The notes under the pieces were generated by a model. It had not been told where the DNA came from. It worked only from the letters and a program-made list of their open reading frames with translations, and ran no database searches. From Coenobita brevimanus (taxonomy: Eukaryota; Arthropoda; Malacostraca; Decapoda; Coenobitidae): a stretch of DNA of 64,000 nt. The position numbers and the translations under genes were made by a program. The stretch spans positions 17,092,916 through 17,156,915 of the forward strand of contig CM064681.1 in the NCBI GenBank assembly GCA_032717465.1, read 5' to 3'. Positions 34,440 through 46,099 of this stretch are shown piece after piece. The first letter of the stretch is position 1. Every line of letters begins with the position of its first letter.

Positions 34440-35643
34440 TAGGCCCTGTTTCAGACTTTTTCCTTTTTGATGGTTTTTTTGATCTGATCTATGTTTCTCT
34501 CTCTTGTTTCTTCTCTTTGTCTTTTGTTGATAGTCTTATTTAATTCTGTTCTTCTATTTCGTCTTCCTTTGTTTTTACTTTCACTTCATTTCTTTTTTTC
34601 ATGAGCTCGAATGTCTTTTCCAAATAATTCTTGGCTTTGGTTGTATGAGGTTTCCCTAATATCTCTGCTGATTCTCTTAGCACTTTTGTTAGTTTGTCTT
34701 TCAACTCATCAAAATCACATTCAGCATCACTTAGAGTCTGAAATATGTTCGTTACTTCCAACTGAAAGGCTGCACTGTTTTCGTTTACCTTTGTTGGACA
34801 TATCTTTTTTTTTTTTTTTTTTAATAATCTTCTTTCTTTAACTTATGAAATTAAATCTGGCTGTGAAACCCACTATTCTATGGTCACTTGTTATATTTAC
34901 TTTGTTGATAACTGTGACATTTGTGATCATGTTCTTATCTGCTATAATGAAGTGGATTTCATTCTTTGTTTCTCAATTTGGACTTTTCCAGTCCATTTTC
35001 TCTCTGATCTTTTGTGAAACAATGTGTTCATTATTTTCATGTTATAAGTTTTAGCAAACTTTACCACCATTTCTCCTCTTTCACTCCTTTCTCCAACTTC
35101 CAATGTTCCCACACATGCTTCTCCATTTTTTTGAGTTGCCAAGTTATGCAATGAAGTCTCCCATGGGTATAGTATATGTGGTGTTTTCTTTTTCCATAAT
35201 CTGGGAGATGTCAATATAGAATGTTTCTGTTTCTTCCTCTGAGCTTTGACAAGTCGGTGCATATACTTGCATTACTTTTTGAGTGCATTTTTCTTTTTTT
35301 TACAATCTACTTACAATCCATGCTGCTCTGTCAGATACATCGCTGAATTTAACAGTGTTGTCTTCAAGACTTCTGTTATCGTAATTAAAAATCCTACACC
35401 ACTAACTCTTTCATTTTGCTATCCTCTGTCTTCGGCCTGAATTACTTTTTCTTCTTTTCTGTGGATCTCACTCAGACCTACAATATCCCAACTAATGTAT
35501 CCCAATTCAGTCAATAAGTTATCAAGTTTGTAATCTTCGGCAAGGCTTCTTACATTGTATGTAAAGATCTTCATGGATATCAGTTTCCTTAATATCCGAG
35601 TCTCTAATTGGCCAGCACAATGCCAACTTACTTTCGGTGGCAC
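34440..35643 (-). pseudogene. RTE-like LINE endonuclease (family D, 5' part only)
   Basis: Minus-strand frames 35419-35643, 34942-35262 and 34540-34761 give an apurinic-type endonuclease in order: FTYNVRSLAEDYKLDNLL (Asn), WDIVGLSEIHRKEE (Glu), then QVYAPT (Tyr), a GDFIA remnant where GDFNA is expected, FAKTYNMKIMNTLFHKR, RKWTGKVQIEKQR (where RKWTW-SPN is expected), and a SDHR region near 34870. A Lys/Glu-rich linker follows. No RT lies downstream; the sequence changes near 34440, so this is a broken fragment. RTE-like by the NVRSL and KRSERKW pattern. Confidence 0.8.
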
Positions 35644-35649
35644 TCTACC

Positions 35650-36508
<859 letters not shown>

Positions 36509-36671
36509 TGTTTTCCTGTATTTTATTTTTATTATGTATTTTTTAGACATTACATTATTCATATTGAAAAAAAAAAAAAAAATGCCTAATCTAAAGACCC
36601 TAAAACTAATAACTAAACAGACAAATCGCTAACCTGTACTAAATCCTAAAAGACAAATAGCTAAGCCTACA

Positions 36672-37109
36672 GTTATGATAAAAATTCCTCGACGAAGAGA
36701 ACACCATTGACTTCAGGTATGTAATGCCTTTCTACCTTTCATACCTGCACTTATCATCTGCTGACTGTTAGTCGAGGCAGCAAAAAATATTGGGGACATC
36801 AGCATATAAAAGAGAACCTGAGGAGTCAGGACCTATTTCATATACGTCAGCTGTCGACCCTAATTAAGATAACTTATTCAAGATGATATAATTTATTGAA
36901 ATATGTACAGAAAGTGTAGTACCTCACCCAACAGAATACCATCGACTTAAAATGCTCAGTACCATTCTATATTGGACACTTGCACTCATCGATTGGTGAC
37001 TGACAAGCGAGGAACGTGGTTTAATGTAGGGGACATCAATATCAGAAGTAGAGCAGTCAGAAGTAGGAGATATTTCCAATAAGTCAACTGTCAACCCTAA
37101 TTAATAATA
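36672..37109. repeat. Diverged ~235-bp tandem repeat beside I-clade LINE 3' end
   Basis: Two units share ACCAT(T/C)GACTT, GCACT(T/C)ATC, GGGGACATCA, GTCAACTGTC/GTCAGCTGTC and GACCCTAATTAA / AACCCTAATTAA. They lie just downstream of the LINE coding end and may be part of its 3' untranslated region. Confidence 0.6.
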
Positions 37110-37216
37110 CAATATATACATATATACATTCGAAAAAAAAACATACCCATATAGTAAAAAAGGTCACATCACTCTGATCAGTCCAGGCTCTCTCAAGAAA
37201 GCCATCAATTTATTGG

Positions 37217-38246
37217 TCATAACAATATCACCATCCTGAGGATGGTTGAAAGGGTGAAGGGGACATCCGATGCGCTGCAGTAATTTATAAGTGAAGCACG
37301 TTCATGAATAAACTGCTGACAGTGCGGGATTATATGACTAACAGATAACACTGCATTACAGGTGTCACAGTGCGGTGTTAATCGTCTGTCCATATGTGAT
37401 TTCATATGGGTTAATACGGTGGCATTAACCCGCAAGCGCGCCAACACTTTTTTTTTTCCAGACAACTGGGACAGTTGACAGTATCCCAGTCACCCAGGTA
37501 TGGCTTGTATGTTGGAATATTAAGTCTAGTCCACTGACCTTGCCACAGAAGATTTATTGATTTCTTGGCAAAAGAGAGACTCGACCGTAGATCATTAGGA
37601 ACGTCCCAAGTCTCCTCGAGCTCTGCAGACGACTTTGCAAGTAAGTCAGCCTGCTCATTTCCGTAGATACGACAATAGCCAGGCACCCAGATCAGCTTGA
37701 AGGACTTGTCACAGGAATGCAATTTATTAATAATGAGGCCCTGGATCTCATTGGAATCCGTAGTACAAGAAGCAATTGCCTGAAGGGCTGATTTTGAATC
37801 TGAAATATTACAAACGAGCTATGCCTTGAATTTATAGCATAGTCTGTGGCTTTGTCAATTGCAAAAAGGTTGGAGGTAAACACAGATATATGAGTCTGCA
37901 ACTGGTGCCTGAGGGAACATTCAGTCAACCACACACCAGCACCCACACATTCACTCGACTTAGAGCCATCAGTGTACAAATGGTGAGACCCCAAGTGATG
38001 AACGATGATGTTACAAAATAAGTGGTGGACCTCCACCTCCGGCACCTTGGTCTTTGGTGCTGGGAGCCATGATACGTTAACAGTACAGCCAGGTGGCTCC
38101 CGGGGCGCCATACTATTTGACACCAACTTGTCACAGTCACTGAGGTCCACACCAAAGTCCTGAGTCAGTAAGTGGAGGTGAACGGTAAGTGGCCAACGAA
38201 CCCCCCACATTAGATGGTGGTATTGACACAGGGGGGTACAGGCCAC
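37217..38246 (-). pseudogene. I-clade RNase H and C-terminal region
   Basis: YTDGSKSSECVGAGVW (near 37970) carries the first RNase H Asp; FAIDKATDYAI holds the Glu position in altered form; KLIWVPGYCRIYGNEQADLL (near 37680) carries the last motif with His changed to Tyr (usually PGHCGI). A C-terminal zinc-like stretch follows: CDTCNAVLSVSHIIPHC (37310-37360). RNase H removes template RNA in I-group LINEs. Frameshifts at ~37700 and ~37450 break it. Confidence 0.82.
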
Positions 38247-38303
38247 ATTGCCGATATTACTCTTTCTGAGTGTCTTTACTCCGTAGAACAGGGCCAGATG
38301 GTC

Positions 38304-39707
38304 TCAGCAAATACTGAGGGGAGGCACATTCGCCTCCACTTCCATATGAGCTACACGGATACACCTGACAGGTCCAAGGCACATTTGCAAACATTTATTT
38401 TGCAACACATCCAACCTCCTCAGTGTGGCATCAGATGCCAAGCCATACACCTGTGCACCATAGTCTAGCTTGTATCTAATAAGGGACTTATACACCATTA
38501 ATAAAGATTTTCTATCAGCACCCCATGTAGTAACCGCTAGGTACTTGAACATTTAATGGTTTATCACAAGGAGCAAGCAAATTATTAACATGAGGTTTAA
38601 AATTCAATCTGCAATCACAGTGGAGGCCCAAAACCTTTACAGAATTTTGAAAAGGTACCACTTGATTATCCAAAAATTAATGCAAATTGAGGACGTCATG
38701 ATTAGTGAAAACTACAGCGGCACACTTAGGGATGGCAAACTTAAATCCTCACTGCAAGGCCCATTGGTGGACGGAGTCAAGGGCTGCTTGAATCCGCCCA
38801 GCCAAAAATTGTGCATTCCGGGAAGAGTGCCATATTACACAATCATCAGCGTAGAGCAAGTACAGTATTTTAGATTCCTAGGGATGGGAGCTCATGACAG
38901 AATATCATTGATCATAATACTAAAAAAGATGGAACTAAGAACACTTTCCTGGATATATATATCTGATGTTATGTTATGGGGTAATTTGGCAGAGAAAGTT
39001 CTGTCCCCTAAGATATTTGAAATAAAAATAGGCAAATTACCTCTTAAACCATACGCATAGAGCTTCATTAGAATACTGTGTTGCCATGTCGTGTCATAGG
39101 CTTTATGTATGTCCAAGAACACCGCTATCATGAATTGTTTATTGGCAAATGCCTGGGCAATACAATGCTCCAAATTCATTAAATGATCTGCTGAACTTCT
39201 GTATTTATGGAAGTCACATTGTCGATCATTTAACAAATTATTCGACTGTAAAACAAAAAGAAGTCTCTTGTTAACCATTCATTCCATGCCCTTACATAAA
39301 CAAGAAGTCAACACAATAGGACGAAATGAAGTGGGATTCATAAGACAACCAGTTTCTTTGGGTATCAGTATGACGTGCACAAACTGCCATGAGTTCGGGA
39401 ACGTTTGGGATGCCCAAATCTCATAGTGCAATGCTAACAACTTAATCAGGTTGTCCTGATTAAAATGCTGAATCATATAGTATGTGATGGTGTCTAGTCC
39501 AGGGTTGGTGCCATTACAGGATTTAACGGCAGGGAGCAGTTCATCTAGCATAAACTCTTGGTTGTGTGGGGAGTCTATGTCTACTGTGGCAAAGTCTAAT
39601 ACCTCTACTTCAGCCGTGCGTTTATGATGTTGAATACGCTGGTCATAATTGACTCAGCTACTGACATGAGATCACTCCTGGCAAGGATGTTAGGAACGTC
39701 CATGGGC
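38304..39707 (-). pseudogene. I-clade reverse transcriptase
   Basis: Frames 39279-39551, 38892-39278 and 38304-38552. Seen: NGTNPGLDTITYYMIQHF, TSFRPIVLTSCLCK, FLDIHKAYDTTW (catalytic Asp block), IYIQESVLSSIFFSIMINDI (a corrupted GVPQG block) and the thumb MFKYLAVTTWGADRKSLLMV, KLDYGAQVYG. The palm box (usually YADD) falls in the untranslated gap around 38750-38890 and is not clear. The start at 39707 is where the family B LINE inserted. Confidence 0.8.
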
Positions 39708-39715
39708 TTGTCTAT

Positions 39716-41610
39716 CTATCTATTGCCAGATGCCTCAATCCCGTACGGGTTGCCACAAACAAATCGCCTCCACGTCCCCATGTCCCCCGCCATTTCACTG
39801 CCCTGCTTCCAACTCACACACCCCTCTCTCATATACCTCTCCACTCCATCCCTCCATCTCATCCTCGGCCTCCCTCTCCCTCTCCCCCCCTCTGCCTCAC
39901 TCACATACACTCTCCTCGTCAGTCTCTCACCCTCCATCCTCTCCACATGGCCAAACCACCTCAGTGTGTTCCTCCTAAAGCTTCCCATCACATCCACATC
40001 CACACCACAACGGCCCTTTATATTCTCATTTGTCAGCCTGTCCCTCCATGTGACTTCACAGGCTCCTCTTAAATAACTCATTTCCACTGCTCTCACTCTT
40101 GACTTGAGTCCTTCCAACAATATCCAAGCTTCACTTCTATACGTTAGAGTTGTATCACAATACTGTCAGGTAGTAACTTTTTCACTTCCATGCTCACTTT
40201 CCTGCTTCTCATCACTCCTTTCAAGGAACCAGCGACCTTTCTTCCTTGTTGTACCCTTTCAAGCACTTAACCCTCCAAACTTCCATCCTTACTCATCGCA
40301 CTCCCCAAGTACTTAAACATACTCACATTTTCCATTTCCTCACCATCCAACCTCACTGTACATTCACTGACTTCACCTCTCTCAAAGACCATCACTTTAC
40401 TCTTCCCTACATTCACCTTTAGATTCCGTTTCATATACTCTCTCCCAGACTCATCCACCAAGCCTTGTAGCTCCCTTCGTCTTCACTTAACAACACAGTA
40501 TCATCTGCAAACAACAGTACAGGGAGTTTCCAAACATTGCCCTCTCTCACTAGGGCCACTCCAACATCCACTGCCCTACCTTGTATCTCTTTTATTACCC
40601 CATCCATGTACAGATTGAAGAACCATGGAGACATGACACATCCCTGTTTCAACTCAACCTCCAAAGAGAAAAATTCACTCAGTTCACCATCCACACGCAC
40701 TGCAGCCTTAGCACCATCATACATACTCTTCACAGCATTCAGCAACTTCCCATCTACTCCATATATTCTTAATACTTTCCGCAATCCTTGTCTATCCACA
40801 CTGTCATATGCTTTCTCCACAACTTTTTCCCTTCTCTAGAAACTTTTCTACTAAAGATCTAAGAATGAATATTTGGTCTACACAACCTCTTCCCTTCCCA
40901 AAGCCTCCCTGTTCTTCTCCAACTAATTCCACTGTTATTTCCTTAACTCTGTCAATAAGTATCCTACCATACACTTTTCCTATTACAATAAGTAGACAAA
41001 TGCCCCTATGATTACCACACACTTCTTTTTCCCTTTTTCCTTTGTACAAGCGAATAATTGTACCTGACTTCCAATCCTCTGGAACTCTGCCTTCCTCCCA
41101 GGCCAATCTGCACATCTACCATATCCATTCTACTACTATCTCTCCCCCATGCTTCAGCATTTCACCACACACTCCATCAATTCCTGGGGCTTTCCCCAAT
41201 TTGACTTTCTTCATTGCTTCCACAACTTCTATCCTACTGATTTCTTCCTGTCTTCTCACTTCTCTCCTTCTCCCAGCCATGCCACTTATACTCGCAGTAC
41301 TTCTATTCTCTATGCGTAACAATTCCTTGAAGTGTTCTATCCATCTGCTCACTTTTTCTCCCTTCTCCATTAGTAATCTACCATTTTTATCTTTCACTCC
41401 CCTTCTAACTTCACTGCCACCCTGTCTTACACTCTTCATCTCTTTCCAGAACATTTTTTTACAGTCCCTCCACTTTACACTCAAATTCCTTCCAAATTCC
41501 TCATCCACTCTCTTCTTACTCTCTCTTAATAATCTTTTCACCTCTCTCTTCCTCTCTACATATAACCCTCTCTTCTGCCTCTTAACTTCCTCCATGCCCC
41601 TATTTCTCAT
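39716..41610 (-). pseudogene. RTE-B reverse transcriptase
   Basis: Frames 41116-41610, 40804-41115, 40431-40820, 40267-40461 and 39716-40120. Motifs in order: GKAPGIDGVCGEMLKHGG, IIRLYKGK, GKVYGRILIDRV, QGGFGKGRGCVDQIFILR, MEKAYDSVDRQGL, KQGCVMSPWFFNLYMDGV, LLFADDTVLLSEDE (both Asp intact), NLKVNVGKSKVMVF, FKYLGSAMSKDG, and the C-terminal RNTLRWFGHVERMEGERL, GRGRPRMRW. Four frameshifts separate them. Confidence 0.85.
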
Positions 41611-41614
41611 TCAT

Positions 41615-42315
41615 TCATTGTATGCTTTCTTCTTTTGTGCCACGGCCTGTCTCACCTCTTCATTCCACCATGCTGTTCGTTGCACCCGCTTTCGTCTTCT
41701 ATTCACCCCACACACCACATCACATGCTGCACATATTTCTTCTGTGAATATCTTGCACACACCTTCCACATCCACCATCTGCTCCAATTCATATTTACCC
41801 AATCGTTCCTCCACTTCTCTCTCATATTCTGCCTTTTTTTTTCATCCCCTTGTAACCTTTACACCCTCCTTGCAACTACTCTTTCCTCTCGTCCTTCCAT
41901 TCTTCTACTTCTCCATCTTACTTGGATCTTGATTCTGGCCACCACCAAGTAATGGTCAGAAAGTCCACTCCCCCAGCCTCTATAAGCTCTTGCATCTATT
42001 ACACATTTTTGCATCCTTTCATCCACACACACATTATCAATCATTGCCTTCCTTTCATTCAGTTCACCACCCACCCTTCTCATCACGCATCATGTATACC
42101 TGTGGATCATTTTGTGCCTGAAGAGAGTATTGGCTATCACCAACCCCCTCCCGGCACAAATGTCCACTAATGCACTGTCATTCTCATCTCTCTCAGCAGG
42201 CACACCCAACTCACCAACTATTCCATCCACCTTCACATTCCCTACTGTACCATTCATATCACCAATCAAAAAGACTCTTTCATTCCTTCCAAACTTTTCC
42301 GTGCACACTTCCACA
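41615..42315 (-). pseudogene. RTE-B endonuclease C-terminal half
   Basis: Frames 42090-42314 and 41859-42086. Seen: FLIGDMNGTVGN (catalytic Asp/Asn), GELGVPAERDENDSALVDIC, LVIANTLF, then after a frameshift MIDNVCVDERMQ and GLSDHYLVVARIKI (Asp-His). A linker continues in 41611-41814 (TAWWNEEVRQAVAQKKKAYN), the conserved region between endonuclease and RT. The N-terminal third is missing by 5' truncation. Confidence 0.82.
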
Positions 42316-42417
42316 TTGTCACAGATGTTATTATTAACCCTTCCATGGCCGCGAGCATCAAATGACGTTTAGCTGATAAATAGCCACAGGCGTCATTTGA
42401 GCGCGGCCTATAAAAAA

Positions 42418-43035
42418 CTGCGAAAATTTTGGGGAAGTGAACGAAATATCTGAATGTCTTCAGACTGACCTACACTACAGTCCCATACATCTCATCATGC
42501 AGTTCAGAGCCTGCTGCTGTAATGAGTGGATTTTCGATTTTTTCGCTGCTGGGCCATGCTTAAACAAGCACAACTACACCCATTATCTCGACCCAGGCAG
42601 AAAATATCATCTTTGTCCTCTCTTGCAAAACACACACAACCACCTGTTTACGATTATGAGTTAATGCAGGCTAAAACAAAAAAGACATAAGTGAAAAATA
42701 CATTTTTGTCTTGGTATCTTTACTTATTTGCTCAGGTTTGTTGTACTGGTTTGGATCATTTAATGCAGTGCGACTTCTGGAAAACCGTGAACACTTTCGG
42801 GAAGTGAACGAACATCTGGGACGTGAGACTGACCTTTGCAAGTTCGCTCTCACACCTCATCTGTCAGTTCACAACTTGCTGTAGTGACGAGTGGATGTAC
42901 AATTTTTTCGCACATGGCTATGCCTAAACACACATAGTTACACCCATTATCGCGACCGAGACAGAAAATATCATCTTTCTACTCCCTTGCAAAACACACA
43001 CACAACCACCCTGTTTATAATTATAAATAAACACA
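42418..43035 (+). repeat. Internal ~355-bp repeats of the large TTAA element
   Basis: 42418-42668 and 42772-43035 share GGGAAGTGAACGAA, TGTAATGAGTGGAT / TAGTGACGAGTGGAT, CACCCATTATC, CAGAAAATATCATCTTT and AAAACACACACA. A third partial copy on the right side (~49540-49690) keeps ACCCAGGGAGAAAATATCAT. Confidence 0.78.
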
Positions 43036-43103
43036 GGCATAAACAAAGAACACATGAAAATATAATTTAAATTTTGTTTCGTATCTTTACCTATCTGCTT
43101 CAG

Positions 43104-43863
43104 TACATATCCCTTTTGGCCCTTTTCCTCACAGAACCACAAATCTCACCTTCTACTGACATATCCCCATTTTGTTTTCCCGGTTACCATCTCCTTACAA
43201 ACTTCCGTAACAAGGGCGGCACCTGTTGTTATATCAAATCCCAATATGCAGTTGACATTATTTTAAACGTCACTTCATCCAGTTTTGATTACTCATTATC
43301 TAAACTAAATTGTCAAACTATTACCAAATATATTTGTGTAGTTTATCGCTCCCCCAATGCTTCTTCGGAACCCAGTGTATTTGATTCCATATCCACACAG
43401 TTGAGTAACCTTAACGTTGCCCTTAGCACTGCAAATACCATTTTGGGTGATATTTAACATACATTATGTTGATTGGTTATTGCATTCTGCCAAGACTGAC
43501 GACGCTGATTTAGAGTGCGAGCTGTTTGCAGAATCGTTTAATCTCACCCAGCTGGTAAAGCAACCAACCAGAATACCTGATAATCCTGACCGTAATACCC
43601 ATCTCTTGAATTTATTCTTGACAAATAATCCAGATCAATATAGGATAGAGGTACTGTCACCACTTGGATCCTCTGACCACAGTCTCATCAAAGCCTCATT
43701 AGTTAACCCTCCCACACCTCCCCGTTCTGAACCTGTCAGGGTGACCCGATGGCACTTTGATAGGGCAAACTGGGATGGATTTATAAATGATCTTGTTGAC
43801 ATTCCATGGCAGTCTTTCTTCTCTAGTGATCCCAGTTCTACCCAGTCCCACATTTGCGACTAA
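43104..43863 (+). pseudogene. Family C endonuclease
   Basis: Frames 43074-43457 and 43417-43863. Seen: LFLTEPQISPSTDIS (altered Glu block), FPGYHLLTNFRNKGGTCCYI, ICVVYRSPNAS (Tyr block), NTILGDI then after a frameshift NIHYVDWLLHS (catalytic Asp/Asn), and SPLGSSDHSLIKA (Asp-His). Then RVTRWHFDRANWDGFINDL, the conserved linker start. The first ~60 residues are missing. Confidence 0.82.
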
Positions 43864-45560
43864 ATGCTAGCTGGTATGGATTTATTCATACCAAGTCAAC
43901 AGTTCACTAAAAGATCGAACTCTCCAAAGTGGTTTGATGGCAACTTTGCCAGAGCAACAGCCCAAAAGTCAGTAGCATATAAGTCTTACTTAAATAAAAA
44001 AACATCTGAATCACTCTCTCAATTTAAAATTGCTAGAAATCATGCAAAAGCCGTTATAAATCTAGCAAAATCAAACTTTCTTCAAAAGCAAGCATCAAAA
44101 CTACTTACCAACCTTAATGACAATAGAATATTCTGGTCAACTCCTAATTCTTTCAATAATAGCTTTAACAAGTCATCTTCCATTCCCCCACTAAAATCTT
44201 CAGATGGCAACATTACAAATGACCCGAGTGGGAAAGCGGATATTTTTGCCAGTACATTTGCCAGAAACTCTACCATAGACGATACCAGCCAGAATGTCCC
44301 AGTACTAAAAATTGATTCTCCCGAAATTGCCCCCACTTAAAATAAAGACAAGATATGTAAAATCCAACCTAGACAGTTTACCGACCAACAAAGCTCCAGG
44401 CCCAGGTGGAATTCCGCCAATTGTTTTGAAAAAGTGTTCCCTAAACTTGCCTCTGTTCTAGCTATATTATTCAGACTATGCATAAGTACTTCTTTATTCC
44501 CAAATTCATGGAAAGAAGCCAATATCCACCCAATTCCGAAGAAACGAAGTTCCTCTGACCCCTCTGATTACAGACCAATAGCTGTCACATCTTCTCTTGG
44601 TAAGGCATTTTAAACTTTAATCAATAAGCACATTGCTAAACATTTTCAATCCAACAACTAAATCAGTAATAGACACTATGTTTTTCGCCACGAAAGACCC
44701 ACCATTGACATACTCAATATCCTAACTCATACCATCCATCAATCAATTGATCTACATGGAGAAACTCATGCAGTAGCTCTTGATAGCTTTCGACAGAGTA
44801 TAGCATCATTCCCTGCTGGTCAGACTTTCTTGCTATGGACTAACGTCTTTTGTTCCTTTGATTTCTTCATATCTTAGTGACAGAAAAATGAGAGTAAAAG
44901 TAGATGATGTATAGTCTAATTTTTACTCAATTAACGCCAGTGTGCTGCAGGCGTCAGTTCTGGCGCCGACCCAATTCCTGGTTCATATCAATGATCTCAT
45001 CTGTCACCCAGAATCCCATCCACGTATATGCAGATGACTCAACATTACATAGTTTATTCACACTCAGACACCCATTTACAAACTCTAGTATCTCTACCTC
45101 TCAACTCAGTACAGCCATCTCCATAAATCAAGACCTATCTACAATCAGTGAATGGGGACAAAACAACCTTGTCTCTTTTAATGCTAGAAAAACTAAATAT
45201 ATATGGTACAGTTTACTAGTACACAGACATTGCCAGATTCGTACACTACCTTCAGTGCTACTAATATTCCCATCTCCAAAAGCATTGAAATTCTTGGCAT
45301 CTCACCTAAAATGCCCTCAGCTGGACCTCTCATGTTAGATCACTTGCTAAAACCGCTCAAAGAAACTTGGATTATTGTACGGAGTCCGTAACTTCTTCGC
45401 TGATGAGCAGTTAGCTATAATTTATATGAGTCATGTGCACTCTGAGCTTGAATATTGTTCACCCTTGTGGAATGGATATGGAGAGGTTGCATTAAAATAA
45501 CTAGACAAAATCTAGAAAAAAGCTGGTAACTTATTAACAACCCTGCCGTTACAAATAAAC
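43864..45560 (+). pseudogene. Family C linker and reverse transcriptase
   Basis: 43864-44340 is the 158-residue linker (SPKWFDGNFARATAQKSVAY, then FWSTPNSFNNSF). RT follows with stops: NKAPGPGGIPPIVLKK, ITDQ at ~44575, then SAGVLQA-like region at ~44930, HVYADDSTLHSLF (44995-45065; catalytic Asp pair present), WGQNNLVSFNARKTKYI and SELEYCSPLWNG near 45450. At least six stops or shifts; dead. Confidence 0.8.
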
Positions 45561-46099
45561 TACCTCCCCTGCAAGTAAGAAGGAATGTTGCCTTCCTTGC
45601 ATTATTTTCAGTGCTGGGCAGGTGCGCAAACACTTGCGCAAAGTGCAATTGCGCACCCTTGCACTCTGGTGATATCGTTTGCACATTGCGCACGCAACGA
45701 GACCATGCGCAATTTTGCACTTGCGCACCTGCAAAGGCAGGTGCGCAAGCGCAAACTTAGTTGCGCTTGCACGACTTCATTTGCGCTTGGGTACCTGCCT
45801 TGCACGCCTGACCTGTGGATTGAGCACTGCACAATCAAAGGGACACGTGGTCTTCCAGGGGACACGTGGTCTTGGGAGCTTCCCGCATGGCTGGACAATG
45901 GATAGAGGAGGCTGGGGCAGGTCGTGAGGGTGGGTTGGTGTTGGTGGGGGGAGGCGGGAGGGAAGGGGGTAGTAACATTTCTTAATATGCTTCAACAGAT
46001 ATAATGTATTTTTAATATTTTTAAAATTATTATTATTAGTAAATAATAATAAATATACATTACTTATTAAGATTAGCATATGCAATTCCTTACAAAAAC

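Larger units (their letters stand above)
39713..42315 (-). mobile_element. RTE-like LINE family B, copy 1 (5' truncated)
   Basis: Inserted into the I-clade LINE. On the minus strand it starts mid-endonuclease (EVCTEKFGRNERVFLIGDMN) and ends with a (GATA)n tail; TTGTC at 39708-39712 and 42316-42320 looks like a 5-bp target duplication. Joining across it restores an open I-clade frame. Two more copies of its 3' end lie at 55087-55788 (plus) and 58780-59010 (minus). Confidence 0.85.

Noticed and set aside
39624..42372. Plus-strand Ser/Pro/His-rich open frames opposite the RTE-B LINE (likewise 10125-11373 and 12338-12757 minus, opposite RTE-A)
   Set aside because: Antisense shadows of purine-rich LINE coding sequence.
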